Position numbers and translations under genes: made by a program. Under the pieces are notes generated by a model, which saw only the letters and a list, made by a program, of their open reading frames with translations, was not told the DNA's origin and did no database searches. From Alphaproteobacteria bacterium (GTDB lineage Bacteria; Pseudomonadota; Alphaproteobacteria; Micavibrionales; UBA2020), in NCBI GenBank assembly GCA_018971405.1, contig JAGXAX010000093.1, forward strand, positions 1 to 6,189: 6,189 bases of DNA. The letters run 5' to 3'. Shown here piece after piece: positions 4,711 through 6,189 of this stretch (position 1 is its first letter; the number at the start of each line of letters is the position of its first letter).

Positions 4711-6189
4711 AAAAATTCCTCAAGGGCCTTCTGTGGTTCGTCGTCTGCTTCGTCGCGCTGGACGTGGCGCTCGCCGCCGCCCTGCCGTTTGTCGTGCCGA
4801 TGGCGAAGGTCGAGGCGCTGGTGAAGGAGAAAGTCCGCGCGGCGACGGGGCGCGACATCGCGTTCAGCGGCGCGAAGTTCGTCTTCTGGCCGGATATCGG
4901 CGTGCGCCTGACGGACGTTTCCTTCGGCAACCCCGCGTGGGCGCAGCAAAAGAACATGCTGTCGCTGAAGCAGGCCGACGTGGCGCTGGCTGTGATGCCG
5001 CTGCTGCACAAGCAGATCGTCCTCAAGCGCTTCATCCTCGACGCGCCGGACATCGACCTTGAAATTTCCAAAGACGGGCAGCGGAACTGGGATTTTTCCA
5101 AAGCGCCCGCCGCCGCCGCGGTCGCCGCCGCGGCAAACGCGCCGCGCAAGAGCGTGCCCGCGCCGTCGGCGTTTGATTTCCACTTCGGGGAGATGCGGAT
5201 CTCCGGCGGGAAACTGGTTTTTACCGACATGCAAAAGAGCCAGACCGTCCGCCTTGACGATATCGGCGTCAGCGTCAAGTGGCCGGACAGCGCAAGCCCG
5301 CTGCATATCGACGGCGCGGTGACGTACAAGGGCGAACGCGTCGCGCTCGCGCTCGCGCTCGACAAGCCGGCGGATCTTCTCGCCGGACGGCAGTCCGGCG
5401 GGCAGGCGAGCGTCAGGTCGGATGTCCTGTCGGCCACGGCCAGCGGCGGCTTCGCCACGCAGGGCGTCCTCTTCGGCGGCCGTGTGAAAGCGGACGTGCC
5501 GGATCTCGCGGCGGCGCTCGCCTGGCTGCAGGGCGCGGCGGCGCCGAAAAAGCCGCCGTTCAAAAAAATCTCCTTCAGCGGCGACGCGCGGCTGGAACCG
5601 GCCGGCCTGACCCTGAAAGGGGCGACGCTGGCGCTGGACGACGTGCAGGCGAAGGGCGATGTCAGCGTCGGCTTCGCGCACAAGCCGGACATCACGGCGC
5701 GGCTCTCTTTGAACAAGCTTGACCTCGACCGCTTCACCGGCGGCAAGGCGGGCGCGACGGGCGGCGTGAAATCCGGCGCCGGCGGAAAAACCTCTCCCGC
5801 GAACGGCGGCTGGGACGCGATGCCGCTCGATTTCTCCGGTCTGAACGCTCTCGACGCCGACCTTCGGCTGGACACGCAGGGCTTCACGCTGCGCGGCGCC
5901 GCCGTCGGCCCGTCGGTGCTGACGGTGAAGCTGCAGAACGGCGTGTTGCAGTTCCAGTCCTCCAGAGCGACGCTGTTCGGCGGGTATTTTTCCTCCGCTC
6001 TCGGCCTCAACGCGGCCGGGGCCGTGCCGAAATTGTCTTTCGCCTTCGACATGGAGGGCGTGCAGGCCGAGCCGGTGCTGGCGACCTTCGCGCACTTTGG
6101 CAAGCTGAGCGGCGCGGCGACGGCGCGGGTGAACGTAACGGCCGCGGGCGACAGCCAGAAGGCGATCATCTCCAGCCTCGGCGGCGCCG
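4707..6189 (+). CDS. AsmA-family envelope protein, 3' end outside the window
   Basis: The frame is open from ATG 4707 to the right edge, giving 494 residues with no stop. AGGGG at 4695-4699 is a good ribosome-binding site, and ATGA (4707-4710) overlaps the dehydrogenase stop, which implies translational coupling. Residues 1-30 form a Lys-led hydrophobic N-terminal anchor (KKFLKGLLWFVVCFVAL). The next part, VEALVKEKVRAATGRDIAF and the W-P-D-I-G-V-R-L-T-D-V-S-F-G-N-P-x-W segment (61-78), is typical of AsmA N-termini. A Q-A-D-V-A-L-A-V-M-P-L-L-H-K-Q-I-V-L-K stretch (89-107) and D-x-E-I-S-K-D-G-x-x-N-W-D-F (117-130) follow, also AsmA hallmarks. An Ala-rich linker (133-152) and a Gly/Lys-rich linker (345-368) divide the protein. 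The window ends in the characteristic GKLSGAATARVNVTAAGDS region. AsmA-like proteins are inner-membrane-anchored periplasmic beta-rich proteins linked to outer-membrane assembly or lipid transport. A role in fatty-acid or lipid handling is inferred from the dehydrogenase neighbour only. Confidence 0.9.
   Translation, partial: MKKFLKGLLWFVVCFVALDVALAAALPFVVPMAKVEALVKEKVRAATGRDIAFSGAKFVFWPDIGVRLTDVSFGNPAWAQQKNMLSLKQADVALAVMPLLHKQIVLKRFILDAPDIDLEISKDGQRNWDFSKAPAAAAVAAAANAPRKSVPAPSAFDFHFGEMRISGGKLVFTDMQKSQTVRLDDIGVSVKWPDSASPLHIDGAVTYKGERVALALALDKPADLLAGRQSGGQASVRSDVLSATASGGFATQGVLFGGRVKADVPDLAAALAWLQGAAAPKKPPFKKISFSGDARLEPAGLTLKGATLALDDVQAKGDVSVGFAHKPDITARLSLNKLDLDRFTGGKAGATGGVKSGAGGKTSPANGGWDAMPLDFSGLNALDADLRLDTQGFTLRGAAVGPSVLTVKLQNGVLQFQSSRATLFGGYFSSALGLNAAGAVPKLSFAFDMEGVQAEPVLATFAHFGKLSGAATARVNVTAAGDSQKAIISSLGGA
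5343..5360 (+). repeat. Three GCGCTC hexamers within the AsmA-family gene
   Basis: Three perfect copies of GCGCTC encode Ala-Leu-Ala-Leu-Ala-Leu (residues 213-218), alternating as in a beta strand. The repeat is short and in frame, and a gain or loss of a unit would change the protein by two residues without a frameshift. Confidence 0.8.

Noticed and set aside
4581..6169. Two long antisense frames (504 and 524 codons) opposite the AsmA-family gene.
   Set aside because: They overlap each other in different frames and lie opposite a convincing AsmA-like protein with a good ribosome-binding site. Their products are Arg/Ala/Pro-rich with no domain, again an effect of GC-rich codon bias.

Overview
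The window looks like a GC-rich alphaproteobacterial chromosome. The support is the strong G/C bias at third codon positions, long stop-free antisense frames, a RadC tail, a MaoC-type hydratase, an approximately 610-residue acyl-CoA dehydrogenase of the type that begins MPSYKAPL, and an AsmA-like protein. The genus cannot be fixed from this sequence alone. No RNA gene, CRISPR array, insertion sequence or phage gene is visible.

Layout. (1) Bases 1-101 hold the end of a rightward radC-like gene. (2) A leftward MaoC-type dehydratase gene (98-559) converges on it, and the two stop codons interlock in a CTAG tetramer. (3) Bases 560-682 form a very AT-rich divergent intergenic region (18 G/C in bases 561-660 by hand count). 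It carries one credible sigma-70-type promoter on each strand and two short inverted repeats. (4) Two rightward genes of unknown function follow (683-1795 and 1806-2813), separated by 10 bp. They are diverged paralogues, each with a zinc-protease-like HELGH motif and a downstream E-x-x-A-D-A-Y-A motif. The first ends in a proline/glutamine/serine-rich tail encoded by a 24-bp tandem repeat. (5) A 55-bp gap contains a hairpin whose 3' arm includes the Shine-Dalgarno sequence of the next gene. (6) A complete acyl-CoA dehydrogenase gene (2869-4710) overlaps by ATGA the start of an AsmA-family envelope protein gene (4707 onward), which runs off the right edge.

How the genes relate. The dehydrogenase and the MaoC protein both belong to acyl-CoA metabolism, but the two genes point in opposite directions and are separated by the HELGH pair, so they are not one operon. 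The dehydrogenase and AsmA genes are very probably cotranscribed and translationally coupled. The HELGH pair is a compact two-gene unit with its own promoter and is the least explained part of the window. It is the best candidate for an undescribed system, although the sequence alone does not show what it does.
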